NCBI GenBank assembly: GCA_016709675.1
Contig: JADJMH010000012.1
Coordinates: 163,964 to 227,963, forward strand
Direction: 5' to 3'
DNA: 64,000 nt
DNA from: Candidatus Accumulibacter proximus
Lineage (GTDB): Bacteria > Pseudomonadota > Gammaproteobacteria > Burkholderiales > Rhodocyclaceae
Shown piece by piece: positions 1 through 8,808 of the stretch; the first letter of the stretch is position 1; the number at the start of each line of letters is the position of its first letter. The notes under the pieces are model-generated. The model saw only the letters and a list, made by a program, of their open reading frames with translations. It did not search any database and had not been told where the DNA came from. The position numbers and the translations under genes are program-made.

Positions 1-1645
1 GTGCCCAGGGCGAGCGAGGGCACGGCTTCGAGCGTGCTCTGGCGCACGCCCATGTTGCGGGCGAGTTTGGCCACTTTGGCGGGGCCGACTTGCTGAATGA
101 GTTGCGCAGTGATGGTGTTCTTTGAGTAGGCGAGCCCATCGCTCAGGCTCATTGCCTCGCCGCTTGGCGGCCCACCATCGGTGGGCCGCCAGACCTCCGT
201 GCCACCGACGGCAATCTCCACCGCCTGGTCGATCAGTCTATCGTTCGGGCTGGCACCTTGGCGAAAGGCTTCCCCGTAAACAAAGGGCTTGAAGGTCGAG
301 CCGGGCTGGCGACGCGCCTGCTGTACATGGTCGAAGGCATCCTGCGCGAAGTCGCGGCTGCCGACCCAGGCCTTGACGTGGCCGTTGCGCGGATCGATTG
401 CCAGGAAACCGATCTGGATCTGCGTCTTCTGCCGGTGCAGCGCCTCCATGAAGGCCTTGTCGGCCTGAAGTTCCTGCATGGCCTGTTCAGGCGTCCGGCC
501 TTTGGTCATGGCTGCGGCGTACTCGGGCGATTCGCGGATGAACGCCTGGACCAGGCTGGAGTCGCGGCTCCACGCCGAGCGCCTCGCCCATGCCGCGTCG
601 GCGATCATCTGCAAGCGGTTGCCCTGGCGAGTCACGGCCAGGTTAGCCGCGGCCTGGAGTCGGGAATCGATGGTGGTGCGTACCACCAGCCCGTCGCCAT
701 AGATGCTGTAGTCGTTGCGGTCGGCCCAGGCAATCAGCCACTTGCGCAGTTGCCTGGCGAAATGCGGTGCCGGTCCCGGTGGTTCGGTCTGTCGCTCGAA
801 GTCGATACGCAAGGGCCTCTTGCTGAGCGAGTCAAACTGTCTGGAGGTCAGTTTCTCGCGCTTGACCATCTGCTTCAGTACCGTGTTGCGTCGCTGCAGG
901 GCGCGCTCGGGATTGAGAACGGGGTTGTAATAGGTGTTGCCCTTCAACATGCCGACCAGCGTAGCGCTTTGCAGTACATCGAGTTGGTCGGCCGAGGTAT
1001 CGAAATAGGTCCGGGCCGCCATTTCGATGCCGTACGCGTTGTAGAGGAAAGGCACGGTGTTGAGGTAGGTTTCGAGGATTTCGTCCTTGCTGTGGATGGC
1101 CTCGATCTTCAACGCGGTGATGGCTTCCTTGATCTTGCGCGTCAGCGTGGGGGCCCGGCCGATCGCTCTGGGTAGAGGTTGCGGGCAAGCTGCTGCGTCA
1201 GGGTCGAACCACCCTGGCGATCGCCGCTCACGGTGTTGAACGCGGCGGCAGCGGTGCGTCGCCAGTCGATGCCAAAATGGTCATGGAAACGGTGATCTTC
1301 GGTGGCAATCAGGGCATCGATGACATGTGGCGAAATCTGGGAGAGTGCGACCCATTCCCGATTGGATTGCTTGAACTCGGCCAATTTCTTGCCATCTGCC
1401 GAGAGGATCTGGGCCGGTTGCTCCGATGACGCCTTGCGGATGTTGCTGATGCTTGGCGTCAATGGAATCAGGATCAACACATAAAGCAGCAACAGGGCCG
1501 GCACTGCCACCAGTGTCCGCATAACCCCTCGCCGGGTGGGGTAGCGAAGGGCGTTGAGCGTGCCGGGGAGGCGGGATGAAAGGCCCGCGACGATCCGGGC
1601 CACCAGCTGTTTCAGTTCAAAAAACCGGGAACGCATTGATGCCAT
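1..1645 (-). CDS. mrcA: Penicillin-binding protein 1A, frameshifted and cut by the window edge
   Basis: Bifunctional peptidoglycan glycosyltransferase/DD-transpeptidase of the inner membrane. The first frame (from ATG at 1645 to a stop at 1142) has a membrane anchor at about residues 45-65 and glycosyltransferase motifs EDHRFHDHFGID and GGSTLTQQLARNLYPE. At about 1160-1166 the frame breaks: adding one base after GAGCG restores the expected ERIGRAPTLTRKIKEA sequence. The restored frame then stays open to base 1, with the glycosyltransferase end (EILETYLNTVPFLYNAYGIE) and the transpeptidase SxxK motif (GSTFKPF) and SxN motif (SKNT). The 3' end lies outside the window. The start overlaps the end of recD2 by 29 bp. 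PBP1A identity is firm; whether the frameshift is real is open. Confidence 0.88.
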
Positions 1646-3845
1646 GATCGTTCATCTCAAGGCCGAAGGGGCTCGTGCGCAAGCGTTCCTTCAATTTCGA
1701 CCAGCGTCGTTCCGTCTGCTTCCCCTTCACCGCCATGGCCAGTGCCCGCTTCTGGCCAACGAGCACGACCAGTGTCTTGCCGCGCGTGATCCCGGTATAG
1801 ATCAGGTTGCGCCTGAGCATCATGTAGTGCTGGGTCGACATCGGAATGACCACCACCGGGTACTCGGAGCCCTGCGACTTGTGGATCGTTGTCGCGTAGC
1901 AGAGTACCAGCTCGTCGAGTTCGCCGAACGGATAGGTGACCGTCCGGCCGTCGAAGGTGACGGCGAGTTCCTCTTCATCCCCATCGATGCCGGTGACGAA
2001 ACCAATGTCGCCATTGAAGACGTCCCGGTCGTAATTGTTCTCGATCTGCATCACCTTGTCGCCGACGCTGAAGCGATTGCCGAACTTATCGACACTGTGC
2101 TCCCCGGGCGGATTCAGTGCCGCCTGCAAGGCCTGGTTGATGCCTCGCGCGCCGGTGATTCCCCGGTTCATCGGGCAAAGCACCTGGATGTCGCGCACCG
2201 GGTCGAGCTGGAACTTCCTGGGCAGCCGGGTCTGCACCAGATCGACCACGGTCTGCGCGATGACTTCCGGTTCCTCGGCGGCAACCAGGTAGAAGTCCGA
2301 GTCTGCTCCCTTTTCCGGCAGGCTGGGGAACACTCCCCGGTTGATCTGGTGGGCACTGCGGACGATGCGCGAGCTGGCCGCCTGGCGGAATACTTCGGTC
2401 AGCCGGACGACGGGCACCGCGCCCGAGTCAATCAGATCGCTCAGAAACTGACCTGGGCCGACCGAGGGCAGTTGGTCGACGTCGCCCACCAGGATCATCG
2501 CCGTCGAAGTGGCAATCGCCGAGAGGAGCTGGTTCGCAAGCGGCACGTCGATCATCGAACACTCGTCGGCAACCAGCAGGTCGCACTCGAGGGGATTGTC
2601 GGCGTTGCGCTTGAACTGGCCATTGAGCGGGTTGACTTCCAGCAGACGATGGATGGTCCTGGCTTCCAGGCCGGTCGATTCGGAGAGGCGCTTCGCCGCC
2701 CGGCCGGTTGGGGCGCACAGCACGGGCTTGACGCCTTTGACGGTCATGATGGTCAGGATTGAATTCACCAGAGTGGTCTTGCCGACGCCGGGTCCGCCGG
2801 TGATCACGAGGAGCTTCGCGGACAACGCAAGGCGGATCGCCTCCTTCTGGCTGTCGGCCAAATGGATCGAGAGCTTCTGCTCGACCCAGGGAATCGCCTT
2901 GTCGACGTCGAAGACTGGCAGGGCCGCTGCGCCGGCCTTGAGGCGCCGGATCTGGGCGGCTATGGATTGCTCGGCGTGGTACAGCTGCGCCAGGAACACG
3001 CAGGGCTGTCCCCCGACGGTATCTGGGATCAGCACCTGGTCAGCGACTTCCTGAGCGATAGCGGTTTCGATGACGCTTTCCGGGATGTCCAGCAGCTTCA
3101 CCGCCAGGGGAACCAGTTCGGCATGAGGCAGACCGCAGTGGCCCTGTGACGACGCTTCGGTGAGCGCATAGGAGATCCCGGCCTGGGCGCGCAGGGGCGA
3201 ATCCTTGGCGATGCCGATCTTCTGGGCAATCGTGTCGGCCGAGAGAAAACCGATGCCGCGGATGTCCTGCGCCAGCCGGTAGGGGTTTGCCCGAACGACG
3301 TCGATGGCACCCTGGCCGTAGGTCTTGAAGATGCGCACGGCGCGGGAAGTGGATACGCCATGCGCGTGCAGGAAGACCATGATGTTGCGGATCACCTTCT
3401 GGTCGGCCCAGCCCGAGGTGATCCTTCTGGCGCGCACCTCGCCGATGCCGGCGATTTCACGAAGACGCTCGGGCGCTTGCTCGATGATATCGAACACTGC
3501 CGCGCCAAAGGATTTCACCAGCTTGCCGGCGTAGATGGGACCGATCCCTTTGACCGTGCCGGAACCGAGGTAACGCTCGATGCCAGTCAAGGTGGCTGGC
3601 GGGGAAATCCTGACGAACACGGCGCGGAATTGCCGACCATGCTCGCGATCGTTCACCCAGTGCCCCGAGGCGGATGCGTACTCGCCGGGAGAGACGATGG
3701 GAGTGTGGCCGATCAGGGTGACCAGCTCTCGCTCACCCTTCACCTTCAGGCGGAGCACACAGAAGCCGCTCTGCTCGTTGTGGAAGGTGACACGTTCAAC
3801 GAGACCGGCGAGGTGGTCGAGTTCAACGGCGGGTGCAGGAGACAT
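1617..3845 (-). CDS. recD2: RecD2-type SF1B DNA helicase
   Basis: 742-residue ATP-dependent 5'-3' DNA helicase of the RecD2/TraA family, which acts in recombination and repair without RecBC partners. An N-terminal OB-like part is followed by helix-hairpin-helix repeats (GIGPIYAG near 101, GIGEVRARRI near 133, GIGFLSADT near 197). Walker A GGPGVGKTT lies at about 350-358, Walker B VADECSMID near 425, a Q/GDxDQLPSVGPG motif near 460, and the C-terminal 2B/UvrD-like motif TTIHKSQGSEYPVVV near 655. Length is usual for the family. ATG start at 3845; it lies 64 bp downstream of the FmdB gene and overlaps the PBP1A start, so all three could be co-transcribed. Confidence 0.93.
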   Translation of the reverse strand: MSPAPAVELDHLAGLVERVTFHNEQSGFCVLRLKVKGERELVTLIGHTPIVSPGEYASASGHWVNDREHGRQFRAVFVRISPPATLTGIERYLGSGTVKGIGPIYAGKLVKSFGAAVFDIIEQAPERLREIAGIGEVRARRITSGWADQKVIRNIMVFLHAHGVSTSRAVRIFKTYGQGAIDVVRANPYRLAQDIRGIGFLSADTIAQKIGIAKDSPLRAQAGISYALTEASSQGHCGLPHAELVPLAVKLLDIPESVIETAIAQEVADQVLIPDTVGGQPCVFLAQLYHAEQSIAAQIRRLKAGAAALPVFDVDKAIPWVEQKLSIHLADSQKEAIRLALSAKLLVITGGPGVGKTTLVNSILTIMTVKGVKPVLCAPTGRAAKRLSESTGLEARTIHRLLEVNPLNGQFKRNADNPLECDLLVADECSMIDVPLANQLLSAIATSTAMILVGDVDQLPSVGPGQFLSDLIDSGAVPVVRLTEVFRQAASSRIVRSAHQINRGVFPSLPEKGADSDFYLVAAEEPEVIAQTVVDLVQTRLPRKFQLDPVRDIQVLCPMNRGITGARGINQALQAALNPPGEHSVDKFGNRFSVGDKVMQIENNYDRDVFNGDIGFVTGIDGDEEELAVTFDGRTVTYPFGELDELVLCYATTIHKSQGSEYPVVVIPMSTQHYMMLRRNLIYTGITRGKTLVVLVGQKRALAMAVKGKQTERRWSKLKERLRTSPFGLEMNDHGINAFPVF

Positions 3846-3909
3846 GGGGCTGCCAGGCTACGGCGCGCGGCAGCAGTATCCGCTGCACGCAGGGGTCATG
3901 CCGGATCTC

Positions 3910-4137
3910 TCAGTTGAATCGGCAGGCGCCAGGGCCATCAGGGTGGCCGCAACTCCCACAAGGACCCGGGAAGTCGGCTGACCCCGAAGCCGAACCGCTT
4001 AGGGCGGCAAAGGCCGAGACTTTCTTGCGCAAGTCCAGACTGTGGCAGGCCGGACACTCCGGCGTCGGCGAGGATTGGCGTACCAGCTTCTCAAACGCCT
4101 TGCCGCAGGCGGTGCACTCGTATTCGTAGATGGGCAT
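3910..4137 (-). CDS. FmdB-family zinc ribbon protein
   Basis: 75-residue protein of the putative regulatory FmdB family. The classic opening MPIYEYECTACGKAFE carries one CxxC pair and a second pair follows (CPACHS); a further C-rich tail GPCGSCG ends the protein. I chose the ATG at 4137 rather than the longer reading from 4164 because GGGAG lies about 9 bases before it and because family members start with MPIYEY. Function of the family is poorly known; the zinc ribbon is often linked to regulation or to ribosome/nucleic-acid contact. It lies between the GGDEF/EAL gene and recD2 on the same strand. Confidence 0.88.
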   Translation of the reverse strand: MPIYEYECTACGKAFEKLVRQSSPTPECPACHSLDLRKKVSAFAALSGSASGSADFPGPCGSCGHPDGPGACRFN

Positions 4138-4253
4138 GATGTCGGTACTCCCTGTTATCTTCAATGATCCTGAAAAACCTGTTTGATATCGGTTGATGGC
4201 CTACCGCAAGCCGTGATTCAGGCCTACCGCGAGACCGTGCAGCGGATTCTGGG

Positions 4254-7163
4254 TCATTCTCTGGCACGTTCCGGAGACAAGGCGATGCGGCCGCGACGCA
4301 GGAGAACTTCCATTTCATCGGGGGGCAACGGGTAGCTGAACAGATAGCCTTGCAGCTTCGGGCATTGCGCACGCTGCAGGAAGTCGAGTTGTTCTCTGGT
4401 TTCCACCCCTTCGGCGATGACGTCCAGATCGAGGCCGCGGGCCATGGAGATAATCGCGGTGGTGATGCCCGCATCGTCGGCATCCCGCGGCAGGCCGTGG
4501 ATGAAACTCTGATCGATCTTCAGCGTGCCGATCGGGAAGCGCTTGATGTAGGACAGCGATGAGTAGCCAGTGCCGAAATCGTCGATCGAGAAGTGCACCC
4601 CCATGGCGCGCAGGCGGAACAAGCCGTTGATTCGCTTGGCCTCCGGGTCCATCAGAATGCTTTCGGTCAACTCGAGTTCGATCTGGTTTGCGGTGACACC
4701 GGCGTTGACGATGATCGCCGCAACCGTGTCGAGGAAATCCGCTGCGCCAAGCTGGCGCGCCGAAACGTTCACCGCCACCCGCGGGACCGAAACGCCCCGC
4801 CGCTGCCAGTCCCGAACCTGGCTGCAGGCTGCGTTCAGCACCCACTCGCCGATCGGAACGACCAGGCCGCTTTCCTCAGCAACGGGAATGAACAGTGCCG
4901 GCGATACCAGTCCCTGCTGCGGATGCTGCCAGCGGATCAATGCTTCGACGCCGACGATCATACCATCGCTGGCGCGCACTTGCGGCTGGTAAAGCAGACG
5001 AAACTCGTCGCGTTCGAGGCCCTTGCGAATATCGCCTTCAAGCGCCAGGCGTGCCGTTGTGCGGGTAGTCAGCGTGCGCTCGTACAACTGCCAGTTGTTG
5101 CGCCCCTGCTCCTTGGCGTAATACATCGCGGTATCCGCGTGCTTCAGCAGCGTCGCGGCATCGTCGCCGTCGTCGGGAAAGAGCGCGATGCCGATGCTAG
5201 AGGTAACCGCGATCTCCTGCTCACCGATCAGGACAGCTCGTCCGAGCAGCTCCTGTATTCGCTGTGCGATCACGCAGGCGGCCCCGGCGGTGTCGACATC
5301 GGGCAGGACGACAGTAAACTCGTCGCCGCCAAGGCGTGCGAAGTGCAGGCCTGATTCGTCCAGCGCCGGCCGGGCAATGAAAGCACCTGCGCGCAGTCTT
5401 TCCTGCAGGCGGTCGGCGACGGTCTGCAGCAGGCAATCTCCGGCACTGTGCCCAAGCGTGTCGTTGATCCGCTTGAAACTATCCAGATCGAGAAAGAGCA
5501 GTGCTATCCGGCTATTCGTCCGGCGTGCCCGCAGCAATTCGCGGTCGAGACGTTCGAGAAAACTCTGACGGTTCGGCAAGCCAGTCAGCGTATCGAAATA
5601 GGCCAAGCGACGGATCTTCTCCTCGTTGCGCTTCTGCAGCGTGATGTCGCGCACGACCACCACCACCTTGCTGGGGCCGTTTGGCGCGATACGCGCCTCA
5701 TAGTGGTGAAGGCTGCCGTCCACCGGCAGGTCGATGAACACCGATTGCAGATCGCCTCGTTGCAGCGCCTGCTCGACACCCCGCTGGATCGTACCGGCCG
5801 TGTCGGTTGGTAGAACCTCAGACACGTTCTTGCCGACCAGTTCGCCCCCGGTGACGAAGAATCGCGTGGCGTAGGGCTGTTTGTAGTCGAGGCAGACCCC
5901 TTGCCGATCAATCACCAGAATCAGGTCAGGCATCGCCCACATGATCGCCGCCTGTTGACGTTCGAGTTCGGTCAGTTCCCGGTGCTCACCCCGCAGCCGG
6001 ACGATCAGCGCTGCCAGCCAGAACACCGCCTGAAGCAGGCTGCCGATCGGAAATGCGAAGGCCGCCAGCCGGCCAACCTCGACCCCGCTACCGATGACCG
6101 AAAACGCCTGCACCCCCCCGCCGACCATGGTCGCGCCAAGCCCGAGCGTGAACAGCCTTATCGAGGCATCGCCCTTCAACACGCCCTTGACGAGCAGCAG
6201 GATGGTCGCCACGGCGAGAACGGAGAGAACGGCCGCCCCGAGACGGTAACCGGCTGGATGCCATGCCGACCCGAGGAAGCAGAGAGCGCTGAGCACGACG
6301 AAGCCGCCGATCGCCGCGCGCACCCTGCCGCTCAGCTTCAGGAACTCGAGCACCGCGAAACCGATCCCGAGTACCACGCCCGCCACCGAGATCGCCTGCA
6401 GCATCGGGAAGTATTGCGGGCCAGGCCAGAACGGCATGAACGCAGAGCCGATGCCGAAATTCTGCACCAGCCAGACCTGCAACGCAACGCAGTAGCAGGC
6501 GTAGGCCAATGCGACGCGGCTGCCTGTGTGAGCGTCGAAGCCCAGGGCGACGACAACCATCATCAACAGGATGCCACTGTAGGCCCCCAGGCCGACCCAC
6601 AGCACGGTGTTTTCGCGCACGAAGCTGCCTTCGCCGGCGAGCATGATCCACGGACGAATGGCCTTGTAGTCCTGCACGATCGCGGTGATGGTCGCCCCCT
6701 GGGGCAACGGCGGAAGGCGTGCGTACGGGAACGGGCTGATGATGTCACGCTGGGCGAAGGGCAACCCCCGACCAGAGATCGACAACCAGGGGCAACCATG
6801 CACGTCCCTCGCAACGACAATGAAGAACTCGGCAATCGGTTCCTGCAGGTAGACGATTGGCGATCCAGCCCCGAACTGCTCGCGCTCGACCGTTAGCTGG
6901 AAAGCGCGGGCTGGCTTGGTCAATGACAAGTCCGGCAGCGCCAGCGGCGTACACCCTTCCGGGGGATTTGACACCGAATCGCTGAGCTGGGTCAGCCAAC
7001 GGCGCGCATCGTCCGACCGGCCGGGACCTTGTGGGGCATCCCACAGAATCGTCAATCTCGCCGAGAAAGCAGTGGTTTCCGGCCAAGCCCCTGGGATCAC
7101 CAGGGCCATCACCGCCAACAGCACCAGAACCCTACAGATCCGCTTGATCATCACACGCGTCAT
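4254..7163 (-). CDS. 7TM-DISM sensor with PAS, GGDEF and EAL domains
   Basis: About 969-residue membrane protein likely to make and/or degrade cyclic di-GMP. Order: signal/anchor (residues 5-25), a periplasmic segment of about 150 residues, seven hydrophobic helices (about 185-400) as in 7TMR-DISM receptors, a PAS domain (about 415-525), GGDEF (about 540-710) and EAL (about 720-965). The cyclase motif is intact (RLGGDEF); no clear RxxD inhibitory site precedes it, because the linker reads RPALDESGLHFA. The phosphodiesterase motifs EALIRW, NVSARQ, ELTES, DDFGTGYSS and AEGVET are all present, so both activities look possible. The reading frame extends to 7256, but ATG at 7163 places a signal sequence at the N-terminus. 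It is last in a same-strand run behind the radical SAM and patatin genes. Confidence 0.9.
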   Translation of the reverse strand: MTRVMIKRICRVLVLLAVMALVIPGAWPETTAFSARLTILWDAPQGPGRSDDARRWLTQLSDSVSNPPEGCTPLALPDLSLTKPARAFQLTVEREQFGAGSPIVYLQEPIAEFFIVVARDVHGCPWLSISGRGLPFAQRDIISPFPYARLPPLPQGATITAIVQDYKAIRPWIMLAGEGSFVRENTVLWVGLGAYSGILLMMVVVALGFDAHTGSRVALAYACYCVALQVWLVQNFGIGSAFMPFWPGPQYFPMLQAISVAGVVLGIGFAVLEFLKLSGRVRAAIGGFVVLSALCFLGSAWHPAGYRLGAAVLSVLAVATILLLVKGVLKGDASIRLFTLGLGATMVGGGVQAFSVIGSGVEVGRLAAFAFPIGSLLQAVFWLAALIVRLRGEHRELTELERQQAAIMWAMPDLILVIDRQGVCLDYKQPYATRFFVTGGELVGKNVSEVLPTDTAGTIQRGVEQALQRGDLQSVFIDLPVDGSLHHYEARIAPNGPSKVVVVVRDITLQKRNEEKIRRLAYFDTLTGLPNRQSFLERLDRELLRARRTNSRIALLFLDLDSFKRINDTLGHSAGDCLLQTVADRLQERLRAGAFIARPALDESGLHFARLGGDEFTVVLPDVDTAGAACVIAQRIQELLGRAVLIGEQEIAVTSSIGIALFPDDGDDAATLLKHADTAMYYAKEQGRNNWQLYERTLTTRTTARLALEGDIRKGLERDEFRLLYQPQVRASDGMIVGVEALIRWQHPQQGLVSPALFIPVAEESGLVVPIGEWVLNAACSQVRDWQRRGVSVPRVAVNVSARQLGAADFLDTVAAIIVNAGVTANQIELELTESILMDPEAKRINGLFRLRAMGVHFSIDDFGTGYSSLSYIKRFPIGTLKIDQSFIHGLPRDADDAGITTAIISMARGLDLDVIAEGVETREQLDFLQRAQCPKLQGYLFSYPLPPDEMEVLLRRGRIALSPERARE

Positions 7164-7224
7164 CCCGTGGTTTTTTTCGCCAGCCACGCTTCCGGTCTCC
7201 GGAGACGCCAGGAACCGGCGCTCG

Positions 7225-8787
7225 TCAGGGTATTGCAATCGCATTATAGTTGGCAAACGGTGCTACTTCGCCGCTGTTCGGGTGGAGCAGGCTGGCGGCG
7301 TCGCCAATCAGGCCATCGTGCAACTCGCCATCGGCATCAGTGACGTAGAGCGGCTCAAAATGTCCGCGGTAACGTTCGGGAATCCTGATGCGGGGACGGT
7401 ACAGCGAGCCGAGCGGTTCGGAGCTGGCAAGGTAGGTGCGGCAGCCTTCCCGGCCGGGCCGAATGCCGTCGCGACCATTGCTGCCGAATCGCGGATAGCC
7501 CATCGTCCAGGCATTTCCCAGGCCGCTCAACAGTCCCCACCTGGATAGCGTAGCGCCATAGCGGCGAAAGAACTGCCACGCATGCACCGCCAACTTTCGT
7601 TTTGCGATCAGCCCCTTGTCCATGAGCGCAGCAAAGGCGATGGCCTTCGCGATGGGGTCAACGGGGTGACACACGAGTGAGCGGCCGTCCATATCGCGCA
7701 GCTTGACGTTCGGCAAGAACAGGCCCTCGCGCAGCCGGCTGCCGAACAGCGGCGTCCCCAGCATCGGGATGGTAAAACTGATGAAGCTCGGCAGGGTAAT
7801 ACATGGGTTGGCGACGATAAGTTCGGTTTCAGCCAGCACCTCATCGATCGTCTGGTCAACCAGGTCAAAGAGCAGACCGTAGTGGAAGACAAGGCCGGCC
7901 TCCAGACACGATCGGATGGCTTGCTCCTGCGGCAGCACCAGGTTCTGCTTCTTGTTGAAGGCGGCGACCTGCGCGCGGCTGAACGATTCGACACCGCTGA
8001 AAAACCCGATGCAGCCGGATTCGCGTGCCAGCAAGACGTTGTCGGCGCGCGTGAAGAAATCGCCGGTCACCAGCGCCGCCCAACCACCGAACTTCCGTTG
8101 TTCGAACAGCTCCTTCATGAGTGCCATGCGCGCCCTGAAGTGGGCTCGCGGCCCGGCAAAAAAGTTCTGGTCAAGGAACATGACACACTCGCGGTGGCCA
8201 AGCGCCTCGATCTGCCGGCGCACATCGTCCAGGTCGTAGGCCATGAACTGGCGATCTTCGGCGGTCATGGCGCAAAAGCTGCAGCGGAAGTTGCAGTTGC
8301 GGGAGGTCTCCGCGTAGCCGATGATGCGACTTCCGGGCAACAGATCATGCCGCGGAATGGGGACTTCGGCAGCGTGCCCCGGGCCAAAGACCGCATCCAC
8401 CACGCTTACGATCTGCTCGACATCCCCACTGCAGACATAATCGAAATAGCGGCGGCTGAGATTGGGCAGCATCCGTGCCAACGGACCGCCCATGGCGACG
8501 ACGATGCCCGGATTGACCACTCGGGCATACGCCGTGACCTGCTTCATCCGGTCGAAGGCTGGGTTGAGGCCGGTCAGAACCAACAGGTCTGCCCATTGCA
8601 GCGCGCTGAAATCCTCGAAAGGGCCGTTGCGAAATTCGCAGGCGAGCCGGATATCGACGTGCGCGGGATCGAGCATTCCAGCCAGCACCGCCGGCGCTAT
8701 CGACTGCGGCATGATCCAGGGGTTCCCCCGCGCGCTGCGGTGGTTGTCGGAATAGCAGTTGAGAATCAGGATTCGTGGTTGGGGCAT
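7225..8787 (-). CDS. Radical SAM protein with B12-binding-like N-terminal domain
   Basis: 520-residue radical SAM enzyme. The 4Fe-4S motif CxxxCxxC is visible as CNFRCSFC at about residues 165-172, followed by strands and Gly-rich turns typical of the radical SAM barrel. The first ~130 residues look like the Rossmann-type B12-binding domain of BchE/HpnP-type enzymes (ILNCYSDNH at the start, VVAMGGPLA near 95), but I see no DxHxxG cobalamin-ligating motif, so B12 binding is uncertain. Substrate unknown. It starts 21 bp after the patatin gene and ends about 60 bp before the favoured start of the GGDEF/EAL gene, so the three form a likely operon. Family call is firm, function is not. Confidence 0.85.
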   Translation of the reverse strand: MPQPRILILNCYSDNHRSARGNPWIMPQSIAPAVLAGMLDPAHVDIRLACEFRNGPFEDFSALQWADLLVLTGLNPAFDRMKQVTAYARVVNPGIVVAMGGPLARMLPNLSRRYFDYVCSGDVEQIVSVVDAVFGPGHAAEVPIPRHDLLPGSRIIGYAETSRNCNFRCSFCAMTAEDRQFMAYDLDDVRRQIEALGHRECVMFLDQNFFAGPRAHFRARMALMKELFEQRKFGGWAALVTGDFFTRADNVLLARESGCIGFFSGVESFSRAQVAAFNKKQNLVLPQEQAIRSCLEAGLVFHYGLLFDLVDQTIDEVLAETELIVANPCITLPSFISFTIPMLGTPLFGSRLREGLFLPNVKLRDMDGRSLVCHPVDPIAKAIAFAALMDKGLIAKRKLAVHAWQFFRRYGATLSRWGLLSGLGNAWTMGYPRFGSNGRDGIRPGREGCRTYLASSEPLGSLYRPRIRIPERYRGHFEPLYVTDADGELHDGLIGDAASLLHPNSGEVAPFANYNAIAIP

Positions 8788-8808
8788 GTCGGGCTCGGTT
8801 CTCTGGCA

